This document shows positions 10,901-19,095 of a stretch of 58,873 bases of DNA, in pieces. The DNA comes from CAZFZT01 sp964523675 (lineage in GTDB: Bacteria; Planctomycetota; Phycisphaerae; Phycisphaerales; SM1A02). The first letter of the stretch is position 1. Every line of letters begins with the position of its first letter. Below the pieces are notes generated by a model. It saw only the letters and a program-made list of their open reading frames with translations. It ran no database searches and was not told the DNA's origin. The DNA lies in assembly GCA_964523675.1 (NCBI GenBank), contig CAZFZT010000011.1:1-58873 (forward strand), written 5' to 3'. The translations under genes were made by a program, and so were the position numbers.

Positions 10901-12217
10901 CTCACCGGTCGCCCCGCGCGTTACCTCGACCTGCGTGGTCAGGTCGAACTGCTCGAGCCGGAACCGCTGCAGCGCCTGCGCGATCGGCATAGGCAGGTCC
11001 ACCGGCGGCAGATCGCCATGTTCATCAGGCGCAACACGAAAATCACGCACAGCAAACCCCATGGAAAAGGGCACACTCGCCAGAGTCTCCCGCATCCAAA
11101 CTTCCCGGTCATCCCACACAACCGGTCGCAGATCTTGGATATTGACCGAGACCTCCCACGGCACCCCGACACCCACCGGCGAATCGTCCATCATCTGCTC
11201 ACTGCGCAACTCGCCGACAAGTGGTTCGTCGATAATGATCGCATCATTCTCGAAGCGAATCTTCCCCTTGTGAACGCGAAGGCGCGGCCGGGCTTCGTGC
11301 GCCACAACTTCGCCTGCATGGTATCTGGCCCATTGATGTGTCTTATCAAGCGGCAGCGTGATGCCGACGTTCTCGATGTCGAAGACAATCGCCAGCGGCT
11401 CGCCATCAACCCACCTCACCACAGCGTTCGTCAGACGTCCCTCAAGATTCAGATTGTCCCACCACCAGCGCACCCCCTGCGGCACCATGTTGTGCGCGAG
11501 CTTGTCAAGAACAAGACCATCGATGGTGGCAGTGTGCGCATTTGATTCCACATCCCAGACGCCTGTTACTGCGATTCCGCCAGCGACAGTCTTCCCCGAT
11601 TCATCGATCTCATCCAACGCAAGGTGATAGATGCGCGCCTCCTTGGATCCCGGCTGCATCAGGCCGCGAAGATGTCGCCTGCCTTGGGCGGTGTAGTGAT
11701 CACCTTCATAGGTTCCATACTCGACCGTTGCATCCGGAATGTGCAGCCGTGGCAGCGCGGTTGGTGGATCATCTTCAGCATCGTCGTCCCATTTCGGATC
11801 CAGTGACATGAAGGTGAATTCACCGCTCTGGGTAGCGCTCTCTGCGAGCCGAAGCACAACACCGTCGAGTTCGACCTCTTCGAGCTTGATGCTGCCGCGC
11901 AAAAGCCGTGCCTCATCGACGCGCAGCCGAGCGCGCGCCACACGCAGCACCTCTCCAGCATCGCCATCATGGCCCGGGGCACGAAGCGTCAGATCACGCA
12001 GCAGGAATCGACCGCCGCCTTCGTATGCCGCCGAGCTTATCGTTACGTCACCGCCGAGTCGCGCCGCCAGCTCCGGCTCCACTTTGCCGACAATAAACCA
12101 CGAGCGCGTGATCACCCACAGCGCAATGCCGATGGAGCCGAGCGTAAAAAGCCCTGCATAGAGCCCGCGCCGCAACCAGATGCGCTTACGTGTTGGGGTT
12201 TGCGAAACCTGAGCCAT
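7916..12217 (-). CDS. Giant AsmA-like envelope protein
   Basis: A 1433-residue protein with one N-terminal membrane helix (about residues 17-40, after a basic start) and a very long beta-rich periplasmic body, the architecture of the AsmA/TamB/YhdP group. These bridge the two membranes and are thought to carry phospholipid. The C-terminal 250 residues (AVGGTIDNVPLLLQ ... GDQLYTIEISGTLTDPK) fit the AsmA-like C-terminal region. It heads the minus-strand cluster with the LOG, lipoprotein and pssA genes, 92 bases ahead of the LOG gene, which fits a role in lipid handling. Exact subfamily is uncertain. Confidence 0.8.
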   Translation of the reverse strand: MAQVSQTPTRKRIWLRRGLYAGLFTLGSIGIALWVITRSWFIVGKVEPELAARLGGDVTISSAAYEGGGRFLLRDLTLRAPGHDGDAGEVLRVARARLRVDEARLLRGSIKLEEVELDGVVLRLAESATQSGEFTFMSLDPKWDDDAEDDPPTALPRLHIPDATVEYGTYEGDHYTAQGRRHLRGLMQPGSKEARIYHLALDEIDESGKTVAGGIAVTGVWDVESNAHTATIDGLVLDKLAHNMVPQGVRWWWDNLNLEGRLTNAVVRWVDGEPLAIVFDIENVGITLPLDKTHQWARYHAGEVVAHEARPRLRVHKGKIRFENDAIIIDEPLVGELRSEQMMDDSPVGVGVPWEVSVNIQDLRPVVWDDREVWMRETLASVPFSMGFAVRDFRVAPDEHGDLPPVDLPMPIAQALQRFRLEQFDLTTQVEVTRGATGEVMIAGQVQITDASGAYEQFPYPLHDIKATISFVNDFVTIDSLVGYAPSGALVTIYGTIDSLGREAQVDLELTSERVQVDEHLRRALASRNLTFFDTLMNEAAESALRASGKIEDAEAVGETFAMGGEVALNLTIERAKGERQPTHVTGLIGIHSLGLVFEHFPYPFTAVGGQLRLEPDGVSVIEDEHGRGVAIVAAGGGTGFVEGEVRAVRVGEDLQVLPNLRVEVEHDRVNPLMMAAIPRGREPDHLREHGVHWAGEELSKPVALLASARLGGFLNYVGRIYAADDTDVKYDFVVDLQGEARPGAELAARLGEAGLLWPPDLVLTDVEARLRVTDGEITLVRFDGDQEYGEVGAIGSIDWHGEETETALDIELIDFELGRYLIDLFPAAEGEAIERLWDRYEPSGHFNGKLEIRTRGEDVQPPRLTIDPTGARLRIDGESVSLTRQAGGLTLADGRVMFDDLVLSFLRGEEELTSDGDIHLSGSYGLSNDAIEPRGLTLHADWIGGRFDSPIVDEALRLVGADQHRVGLARFNARGQFNAEVDFVSASPGRPQSYDLTLQPRTLRIDLDGTTLDAEMHEDSRIQFGDDRIEIEHLSGVLGGEVFSLTGHVDIQPQLRIVLDELGFDGRLMNEQVLAILPGEVRKVLKEIDFSDGARTTVEDARLTLVQKEGSDDWAASFSGVLRALGAAFDVGSKINGFDGALVITFDDLDSLADENPAAGTRRAPQFEVDVYGERLLLANRRITNLIATDITLGADGKSISVPDVRAELYDGLLWAEATIGLVPGQPYDARLEVVGASIPGLMNGESQEQEQRGRRRGEVNAGLRLEGTTGSPETRSGRGMIRAVGGTIDNVPLLLQMMQVLQLSLPLGGALDNAHVEFMIDGERAVFERILLESTFGTNMVNMQLIGEGEMDLRSLELRTQFRSRGAAFFIRDLIGGIGDQLYTIEISGTLTDPKARIVPLPGLAPPSAAKNRREQTETTAVVDDAGDETR

Positions 12218-12351
12218 AGAAGAGTGGCGTCAATGCCGGGCCCGCTGGTGATGCGCGGCAGGGCCGGCATTGTAGGACCGGCTCGGCAGCGCAGGTCGCA
12301 AATCAGTAAGCAACCGCACGATCCCCTGCCGTCAGGATGGTAGGACCGCGA

Positions 12352-14529
12352 TCAGTCGCGCAAGCTCAGGTCGCCTGCGGCATCATCAAGCTCAAGCCAG
12401 TAGGCCCGGTCATCGCCCACGCAGAAGATTGTCTGGCGTGTATGTGTCGCATCGCTTAGCGGGTCAACGACGTGCAGACCGTACGCGAAGTCGCCCAATG
12501 TTCTCCGCGCCAGAATGTCGCCCTTGAGATCGAAGACCACCACCTGCGTCACCTGCGACTCAGTGGTCATCGCACGACGCCCCTTCCCCATTTGTGCCGC
12601 ATGGAGCGTCAGCACGATCTCGGGCCGACCGTCGCCCGTCAGATCGGCTGTACAAAGATTTTCATACGTCGCTTGGACCGAGCGCGGCAGCTCAGGTGAG
12701 AACGACCACGCCTGCTCGCCTTCGCTATCAAACAGAATCACGATCCCGCTGCGGGTTCCAAACATTGCGTGTCGGCCGTAGGAGATCGCCCAATGCATCT
12801 CCCCGTCCACCCGCACCATGCAGAAGTCTTCGATGTAGCTGTTAGCCGGTGGATTGCTCAACGACAACTTCTTCGAGGAGCGCCCATGAAGGTCCACGAT
12901 GTAGAGGAGGCGCTCATGCGGAACCACCGCCTCCTCGCGGCCGTCACCATCAACATCGAGCAGCTTTACACGCCACGGATTGCTTCTCATGCTTCGTGGA
13001 AGCGACCGACGTTCAAACTGCAACGGTGATTGACCCAGCGCCTCGTTCAACACGTCGTCAAGATCACCCTGCGCCCGCCGCCGATCCGGCTCGGCCTCCT
13101 CCTCAACGGCTCCTGCGCGCAGCTCCTCAAACTCTTCTGGCGTATGCAACTTTTCGCCCGCAAGAAGCTTCTCGATCTTGGCGGTCATATCTTCAACCTT
13201 GCTGGGATGAAAGCCAATGCCGATGTCCTGCACGATGCCCTCTTGATCTATGAGTATGGTGCATGGAATACCCGAAACGTGATACAGGCCCGACACTTCG
13301 CCCTCAACATCGAGCACCTGAGGAAACTGAACCTCCTTGCCCTCGAGAAGTTTCTTGATTCGATCCTCCGAACCGGCAGAATCGCCATTGACCCCCAGCA
13401 CGACGACATCCTCTCCCTCGAAATGCGATGCAATCTTCTGCATATGTGGCATCGCTTGCACGCACGGGCCACACCACAACGCCCAGAAGTCGAGCAGCAC
13501 CACCTTGCCTCGCAGGTCTGACAGCGTCTGCTCTCCGCCATCAAGCGTGGGCAAGGTAAAGTCGGGCGCCTCGACACCCAGAAGCGCCATCTGGTTTGAT
13601 TCGCTCATGCTGGAGAAGTCAAAGAACTCCACTTCCTCCGCGTCTTCACCCGGCTCAAAGACAAATCGCTCCGCTGCAATCGGTTGATTCATCTTGACAT
13701 CGTGCAGCGACATCACCATTCGGAACTTCTTGTAGCGTGGAAACTCCATCCCGCCGAACAGTTCTTCGTCTTCTCCGTCCTCGACATCCGCACCGACCTC
13801 CCCCATTCCTTCTGCAAAGCTGTTGTAGAGGTCGGTCATATCCCATGCGACCTCCGTAATCAGCCCGGTCTCAGCATCAATCCATGTCTCGAACGGGATC
13901 GGATCCTCATACATCATTTCATATTGGGGCACGACCGCCGTCGCCCGAATCAGCGTTCCGCGCTTGCCGTCGCGTTCCATCTCCTCCATGGAAAGGATTT
14001 CAGCCATCTCCGAGTGATGTTCATCGAATCGCCCATCATCGCGCAGAAGTATTGAAAGAACGGGATGCCCTCCCACCACATGCATCACCATCTCTTCCTC
14101 CGCCAGCAGCACATCACCCAATGACCTCCCCGCATCATGCCTTGTGTACTGGCTGAACATCGGCAAGTAGGTCCACACGCTCTCGCCATTGCTGTGGAAG
14201 ATGATGTGCTCGCTCGCAATCGCGACCTTGTTTGGCTGTTCGATCGCGATGCGCATCTCCTGCGCAGGCATTTCAGCACCGAATGGATCAGAACCCTCTT
14301 CGAGTTCGACCTCGAACATCATGATCGCGGTGTCGGCATAGGTTGAAAGCGCCTGGTATCTCGCGACCACCCCCTTCAAGAGAACGTCATACCGCTCTCT
14401 CAGCTCGTCCGGCGGCTGATTCTCCTGAACGGCTCTATCTGCACCCGATGCCGCAGTACCGATGAGAAGTGCCGCAACTACAGCACTCACCGCCAGAGAA
14501 CGGCTGAAACAAGCGTGGCGAGCGTCCAT
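12352..14529 (-). CDS. Exported thioredoxin-like protein with LolA-like and FG-GAP-like parts
   Basis: A 725-residue secreted protein with a signal peptide (residues 1-29). Three parts follow. Residues about 45-300 resemble the DUF2092/LolA-like lipoprotein-carrier fold. Residues about 315-460 form a TlpA/AhpC-type thioredoxin domain with the redox pair WCGPC at about 349-353. From about 520 on there are calcium-type blades (DVDGDGREE, DLTGDGRPE) like FG-GAP/VCBS propeller repeats. A redox or cytochrome-maturation-like role in the periplasm is inferred from the WCGPC domain only. It is transcribed alone, with the tRNA gene 38 bases upstream. Confidence 0.85.
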   Translation of the reverse strand: MDARHACFSRSLAVSAVVAALLIGTAASGADRAVQENQPPDELRERYDVLLKGVVARYQALSTYADTAIMMFEVELEEGSDPFGAEMPAQEMRIAIEQPNKVAIASEHIIFHSNGESVWTYLPMFSQYTRHDAGRSLGDVLLAEEEMVMHVVGGHPVLSILLRDDGRFDEHHSEMAEILSMEEMERDGKRGTLIRATAVVPQYEMMYEDPIPFETWIDAETGLITEVAWDMTDLYNSFAEGMGEVGADVEDGEDEELFGGMEFPRYKKFRMVMSLHDVKMNQPIAAERFVFEPGEDAEEVEFFDFSSMSESNQMALLGVEAPDFTLPTLDGGEQTLSDLRGKVVLLDFWALWCGPCVQAMPHMQKIASHFEGEDVVVLGVNGDSAGSEDRIKKLLEGKEVQFPQVLDVEGEVSGLYHVSGIPCTILIDQEGIVQDIGIGFHPSKVEDMTAKIEKLLAGEKLHTPEEFEELRAGAVEEEAEPDRRRAQGDLDDVLNEALGQSPLQFERRSLPRSMRSNPWRVKLLDVDGDGREEAVVPHERLLYIVDLHGRSSKKLSLSNPPANSYIEDFCMVRVDGEMHWAISYGRHAMFGTRSGIVILFDSEGEQAWSFSPELPRSVQATYENLCTADLTGDGRPEIVLTLHAAQMGKGRRAMTTESQVTQVVVFDLKGDILARRTLGDFAYGLHVVDPLSDATHTRQTIFCVGDDRAYWLELDDAAGDLSLRD

Positions 14530-14567
14530 GATTTCCCCTTTGTGTCTGCATGGTGTGGGATGAAGAA

Positions 14568-14641
14568 TGCCGATAGGAGGACTCGAACCTCCGACCTAGG
14601 GTTTATGAATCCCTCGCTCTAGCCAGCTGAGCTATATCGGC
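14568..14641 (-). tRNA. tRNA with CAT anticodon (Met elongator or Ile2)
   Basis: The minus strand folds as a full cloverleaf: acceptor GCCGATA with TATCGGC, D arm with AGCTGGCTA loop, anticodon loop TTCATAA (anticodon CAT), variable AGGTC, T arm GGAGG-TTCGAGT-CCTCC, discriminator A. CCA is not encoded. The first acceptor pair is G-C, so it is not the initiator tRNA. CAT can read Met or, if modified to lysidine, the Ile codon ATA; I cannot separate these by eye. The lowest anticodon-stem pair is an A-A mismatch. Confidence 0.95.
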
Positions 14642-14790
14642 GTCAGTGCGGAGAGTGGGCCAAGGGCTTCCTCCGCAGGGACGGTATTTTACCACTACGA
14701 TCGCCATTTGTGCAATCACCGCCAGCCGCTTGCAGATTCGCGCGGCAACGCAGGTGAATGCGCGATCGCCTGGACTGAACGACGGCTGCG

Positions 14791-16275
14791 TCAGCCCCAA
14801 TTGCCCAAGAGCAGGAGCAAATCGGGAACGCCGACACCTCCATCTCCATCAAGGTCTTCATCGCAGTCGAGGGGCTCCGCGCACCTGCCCCAGGCGCTGA
14901 GCAGATGGAGAAGGTCAGGCACACCAACGTAGCCATCGCCGTCGAAATCGCCCGGCAGGTTCTCACACACTTCCTCAACATTCACGAGCCGAGCGATGAG
15001 ATCATGCGGCCCGTCAAAGCCGGTCTCCGCATGTCGCCAGATGACGAAGAAGCCGCCGTCCTGGGTATTTGCAGCCACGCGCGGCCCGTCCATGCTCTTG
15101 GCAGCCACCAGTTCAAGCGGTTCACCCAACGGCTCCGCATCGGTGTTCAGCAGCTGAGCCATGATGCTGTTCATGGCAGGTGGAATGTCTTTACATAGTT
15201 CGGGCTCATCTTCACATTCCTTCGGAAAGTCCGGGATCACAGGATCGCGCCAGACCAGAAGGAAGACACTGTTGACGGGGTCATACGCAAGGCGCGGCAG
15301 GGAAGCGCCTGAATCAACGAGCGTCATGAGCGTGCCAAGCGGCGTTCCATCTGATGACACGAACCGGCCATAGAGAGCTTCATCACCGCTGAATCCAGAG
15401 TGAACAACAAGGAACCGCTCATTGATCGGATCAAATGCAGCGCTTCCAGCATTGCCGGAGCCGGGAAAGACATCACTGATGGTGAACGCGGCCGCCGCCG
15501 GTTGACCCTGACTGTTGAGTAGACGACCGCGCAGGCGTCCTTCAACCTGATCGCGCCAGAGCGCAAGAAATCCACCCGTCTTTGCGTTGAATGTCAACTC
15601 ACCCGAGGGTGCCGGCGCACCATCACTGACGCTTGCGATCAGATTCTGCGATCCTGACGGTATGCCGCTGGCATCGTCAATCGCTCGTGAATGAATTCCG
15701 GAAGTGCCGCTCGCAAACGCCCGGCCCAGATGAACGAAAAGATTCGATACTGGGTTGAAAGCGACGCTGGCTTCATGCCCCGCAGTTGACAGAAGATTCA
15801 CCGGGCTGGCGATCGTCCCTTGAGTGTTGAGTAGGCGGCCGAAGGTCGTATTGAAATTCGGACTGCCTGGACTGCCGCCCTGGAAACGCCACGTGATGAG
15901 ATATCGCTCTTCATTCGGCGAGTAGGCGACAGCAGTGTCGGTCGTTGAATCCTGACCGGCGATGACCGTGATGTTCCCGCCGATCAGCGCTGCGGTTGAA
16001 GCGATGCGCTGCGCATAAACATCATTCTGACCTTCAATACGTGAATCGAACCACGATGCGAGAAACTCGTTGTCATCGCTGTTGTACGTCACGGCATACC
16101 CGCCGAGGTTCGAGGTATCGCCTGTATCAAGCGTAATCAACAGCGAACCGATCTGCGGCCGGAGCGGGCACGGATCACCGCCTGCGACCACAGGTTCCGT
16201 CCCGCCGAATAATGCGCATCCAAGAGCCGTTGCAATGCATCCAGCGCCACGTGCAATCGTGTCAATCATCGACAT
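14791..16275 (-). CDS. Secreted protein with dockerin-like C-terminus
   Basis: A 494-residue exported protein: signal peptide at 1-32, then repeated beta blades with recurring N/D-FLVxWRD-like strands (for example FLASWFDSR, FLALWRDQ, FLLVWRDP), suggesting a propeller. The last 60 residues carry two Ca-binding loops (DFDGDGYVGVPDLLHLL and DLDGDGGVGVPDLLLLL) with flanking Cys and W-G ends. This is the GC-type dockerin-like tail typical of Phycisphaerae surface proteins. The start is well supported by CGGAGGTGA six or so bases before the ATG. Partner and substrate are unknown. Confidence 0.85.
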   Translation of the reverse strand: MSMIDTIARGAGCIATALGCALFGGTEPVVAGGDPCPLRPQIGSLLITLDTGDTSNLGGYAVTYNSDDNEFLASWFDSRIEGQNDVYAQRIASTAALIGGNITVIAGQDSTTDTAVAYSPNEERYLITWRFQGGSPGSPNFNTTFGRLLNTQGTIASPVNLLSTAGHEASVAFNPVSNLFVHLGRAFASGTSGIHSRAIDDASGIPSGSQNLIASVSDGAPAPSGELTFNAKTGGFLALWRDQVEGRLRGRLLNSQGQPAAAAFTISDVFPGSGNAGSAAFDPINERFLVVHSGFSGDEALYGRFVSSDGTPLGTLMTLVDSGASLPRLAYDPVNSVFLLVWRDPVIPDFPKECEDEPELCKDIPPAMNSIMAQLLNTDAEPLGEPLELVAAKSMDGPRVAANTQDGGFFVIWRHAETGFDGPHDLIARLVNVEEVCENLPGDFDGDGYVGVPDLLHLLSAWGRCAEPLDCDEDLDGDGGVGVPDLLLLLGNWG

Positions 16276-16286
16276 TGTTCACCTCC
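16276..16286 (-). promoter_or_regulatory. Strong Shine-Dalgarno of the dockerin-tail protein
   Basis: Read on the minus strand this is CGGAGGTGAAC directly before the ATG. It is one of the few near-consensus ribosome binding sites in the window and fixes the start at 16275. Confidence 0.75.
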
Positions 16287-16450
16287 GTTTTCCTTCTTCA
16301 ACAAAGACGACGAACTTCTGAAACCCGCAGGATAAACGCGACAGAAGATGGCCGTCAAGGTTAAGATAGTGAAAGTAGCATCTGTTCGGCGGGGCACAAT
16401 TGGGCGCAATCCCCTATCGCCGTTCGCAGATGCCGTCGCCAGAATCGCTT

Positions 16451-16645
16451 ATGCGGACAGTCAGGGTGTGCATCATCCTCCTGATGAGTTGGGTACTGAT
16501 AGACAGCGAAGCGCTCGGCTGCACGTCCTGCAACATCGAGGTGCGACAAGCTATCGCAGCGCAGCTCTGGTCCTTGTCTTGGAAGGTGCTCGTTCCATTC
16601 GCTGTCGCCACCGCGGTCTTTATCGGGTTGGATCGAAGGCAGTAA
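16451..16645 (+). CDS. Small membrane protein beside DUF2243 gene
   Basis: A 64-residue protein: hydrophobic N-terminal helix (MRTVRVCIILLMSWVL), a CTSCNIEVRQAI segment, and a second hydrophobic helix near the C-terminus. The paired Cys just outside the membrane could bind metal or form a disulfide. In-frame starts at 16430 and 16400 (TTG) would add 7 or 17 residues; none has a good ribosome binding site. It lies 55 bases ahead of the DUF2243 gene in the same direction, so the two are probably expressed together. Function unknown. Confidence 0.6.
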   Translation: MRTVRVCIILLMSWVLIDSEALGCTSCNIEVRQAIAAQLWSLSWKVLVPFAVATAVFIGLDRRQ

Positions 16646-16700
16646 ACGACTCGGGGCGGGTCACATACGTGGTTGACAGACGCTGCATGTGGAGCAAGCG

Positions 16701-17168
16701 ATGAAGAAGAACGAACGCCGCGGACCGCTCATCTCAGCCGGCGCTGTAATCGGCTTCGGGATGGGCGGCTTCGTCGATGGCATCGTGCTGCACCAGATTC
16801 TCCAGTGGCATCAGATGATCTCCAACATCCTTCCGCCGGACACGCTCGATGCCAAGACCATCAACATGTTCTGGGACGGCATATTCCATGTAGCCACATG
16901 GCTCGCGACCGCAATCGGCATTGCGCTGCTCTGGCGGGCTCTGCGCACACCTGATGTGCCGCGCTCACCGATCCTGATGTGGGGCGCGCTCCTCTTCGGC
17001 TGGGGCCTGTTCAACCTGCTCGACAGCGTGTTCAACCACTACATCTTTCAGTTGCACAATGTGCACGATCAAGTGGCGAACCCCATGCTCTGGAACCATG
17101 CGTTCACGCTCATCGCTGTCGGGATGATTCTCATTGGATGGATGATGACTCGCAGCGCAAGGGCATGA
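16701..17168 (+). CDS. DUF2243 family membrane protein
   Basis: A 155-residue protein with four predicted membrane helices. The family hallmark GFVDGIVLHQILQWHQM and the later LLDSVFNHYIFQLHNV are both present; His and Asp/Asn in these helices suggest heme or metal ligation, as proposed for this family near terminal oxidases, but this is not proven. GGAG at 16691-16694 sits six bases before the ATG at 16701, which I prefer to the upstream GTG at 16689. It converges with ubiX. Confidence 0.88.
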   Translation: MKKNERRGPLISAGAVIGFGMGGFVDGIVLHQILQWHQMISNILPPDTLDAKTINMFWDGIFHVATWLATAIGIALLWRALRTPDVPRSPILMWGALLFGWGLFNLLDSVFNHYIFQLHNVHDQVANPMLWNHAFTLIAVGMILIGWMMTRSARA

Positions 17169-17210
17169 GACCAGCCAATCACCCACCTGCCTTCACCATT
17201 TGCGTTCGCC

Positions 17211-17795
17211 TCACCCTTCCCAGCGCGTATTCAGTTCGTGGGTAACGCCGACGAGGTCGAGCAGTTTGCCTGCCATGAAGTCGACCACGTCATTGACCGA
17301 CCGCGGCTGCATGTAGAAGCCGGGTGAGAGCGGCGCAATGATCGCGCCGGCTTCACTCAACATCTGCATGTTGCGAATGTCAATGGGGCTCAGCGGGCTT
17401 TCTCGATGGGCAAGAATGAGCTTTCGCCGTTCCTTTAGAGTGACCATCGCCGCGCGTTGAACGAGATTCTGCGTAATCCCCGCAGCGATCGCACCCAGTG
17501 TATTGCTCGAACATGGCACGATCATCATTCCATCGTGCAAGAAAGAACCCGACGCAATCGCAGCTCCCAGGTCATTGTCGTTATGAAGTGTCACAAGATG
17601 CCCCGCGCCGCCTGAGAGCACCTCAAGATCAATGCGCTTCATACCAAGCTCATCCGCCAAGAGCCGTCGGCCGAGATTCGAGACGACAAGATGCACCTCG
17701 ACGGCCTGGTCCGTCAGCAGTTCGATGGTTCGCTGAGCGTACAAAGCTCCGCTGGCTCCGGTGATGCCGATGATGATGCGACGGGAAAGGGGCAA
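17211..17795 (-). CDS. ubiX: Flavin prenyltransferase
   Basis: Makes the prenylated FMN cofactor needed by UbiD-type decarboxylases. The product (194 residues from the TTG ending at 17795) has the FMN-binding start RRIIIGITGASGALYAQ, the central VPCSSNTLGAIAAGI, and the ERRKLILAHRESPLS segment that contacts the prenyl phosphate. The open frame continues to 17861, but that part is a low-complexity Cys/Pro-rich run coming from an oligorepeat, so the real start is uncertain. No ubiD is in the window. Confidence 0.9.
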   Translation of the reverse strand: MPLSRRIIIGITGASGALYAQRTIELLTDQAVEVHLVVSNLGRRLLADELGMKRIDLEVLSGGAGHLVTLHNDNDLGAAIASGSFLHDGMMIVPCSSNTLGAIAAGITQNLVQRAAMVTLKERRKLILAHRESPLSPIDIRNMQMLSEAGAIIAPLSPGFYMQPRSVNDVVDFMAGKLLDLVGVTHELNTRWEG

Positions 17796-17836
17796 AGGGA
17801 AACAGGGGCAAAGGGACAAGCAGCAAAAGGGGCGAT
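17782..17836. repeat. Purine-rich oligorepeat at the ubiX 5' end
   Basis: A run of variants of GGGGCAAAGGGA (for example at 17790-17800 and 17806-17816) overlaps the extreme 5' end of the ubiX frame. No protein meaning is evident. Confidence 0.6.
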
Positions 17837-17950
17837 GGGCAGTGGCATGGCAGCAGTGCAAGACCTGCCGATCCCGCCCATTCCGTGATACACTGCGCGA
17901 GCCCTACACAGTAGCAGAACCGCTTCACTTGAGAAGGAAGGGAGCCCCTG

Positions 17951-18625
17951 GTGTTGCACAGAATCACCCCGTTCGCCCTTATCGCCGTTGCCCTCGTCCT
18001 GACCGGCTGTGCTTCATGGACGACCTACCCGCCGATCCCCGGCGCTGCCCAGTTGGGCAGGCCTGACTACGAACCGGGCCCCGCCGTCATGGCTGAGGCC
18101 ATTCGGTATGTCAACGACCGCCACATGAAAGAGGCCGGCATCGGCGATATCGCCAGAAGGGAGCGTGAAATCATCTTCAACCTCCCCGAAGGCATTCCGG
18201 CCGAGGTCTATGACAAAGTGGCCAAGCATCTCGGTGAAGATGTCTCCGCCCGACCGATGACCGAAGATGATCGACGAGCGATTCATGTCACCGGTGTACG
18301 AATTCGCGCATTCGATTCGGAGGTCGATGTGGTCTATCCCCGGCCGGACGGAATGCACGAAATGATCATGTTGTCCATGAGGCAGAACCTCCTGAACCGG
18401 CACCGCGTGATCGGGTCGCGACTCTGGCGCATCCATGTCACTGCCCCACCCGCTCATTATGTTGCGCCGCCGACGATCGAGCCGCTGCTCAATGAAGTCG
18501 AATCAGTCGAAGTCGTCGAGTTGGAGACGGCGCCAGGTGGTGAGCAACACAGTGCATCCGCCGAGGAAATCGCACCAGAGGCGCAGGTGGGTGTGACCGG
18601 CACTGATCCAGCCGAAGATCCGTAA
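17951..18625 (+). CDS. Putative lipoprotein of unknown function
   Basis: A 224-residue protein with a lipoprotein signal (ITPFALIAVALVLTGCAS, Cys near residue 20). The mature part is about 140 residues of mixed alpha/beta fold, then a Glu/Ala-rich tail. The segment around VTGVRIRAFDSEVDVVYPRPDG, about halfway, looks conserved but I do not recognise a family. Start is the GTG at 17951, supported by AAGGAAGGGAG at 17935-17945. It is divergent from ubiX and apparently monocistronic. Confidence 0.8.
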   Translation: MLHRITPFALIAVALVLTGCASWTTYPPIPGAAQLGRPDYEPGPAVMAEAIRYVNDRHMKEAGIGDIARREREIIFNLPEGIPAEVYDKVAKHLGEDVSARPMTEDDRRAIHVTGVRIRAFDSEVDVVYPRPDGMHEMIMLSMRQNLLNRHRVIGSRLWRIHVTAPPAHYVAPPTIEPLLNEVESVEVVELETAPGGEQHSASAEEIAPEAQVGVTGTDPAEDP

Positions 18626-19095
18626 GATCGCTCCGTCGTGGACATCGGTCTTGCGTATCAAAGCCGTTCGGGACGGACTTTTCGCCTGCGCCACGCCCAG
18701 GATCAAGCCATCCGCACGCCATGAAATGCCCATGGTTTGACATTCATTTGGTCGCCGGATGGCCATGCGCAAAATCTGGAGAATATCGATGTTCTGCCGC
18801 TGAACATCGAACCTCCATGGGTCAACGACATCCTCGAGCGGCGCATCAAGCATCCTCACCGGCGCACAAAGTCAGATCGTCAGGGCAAGTTGCAACCGCA
18901 TCGCCCGAACTTCCTTATTGAGGAAGGCAACATGCACGGTGCGCACCGCATGATGGAACCTACGCACCTAAGTGGCCACAACCGCACGCCCTGCCTGATA
19001 ACGCGCAGCGATGCCCCGCTATGGGATGGTCTGTTCTTTACATAATCCCCCGCGCAAAAAACCTGAACGATGAGCGACCTCGAGTCCAGCCTGCA
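18626..19095. other. 470-base stretch without a convincing gene
   Basis: Open frames here (for example plus 18737-19045, minus 18503-18859) have irregular composition, no recognisable motif and no good start signal. It may hold a decayed gene or regulatory sequence; I see no hairpin or repeat that stands out. Confidence 0.5.

Noticed and set aside
14568..14641. Initiator tRNA-fMet
   Set aside because: The acceptor begins with a G-C pair, not the unpaired C1-A72 of initiators.
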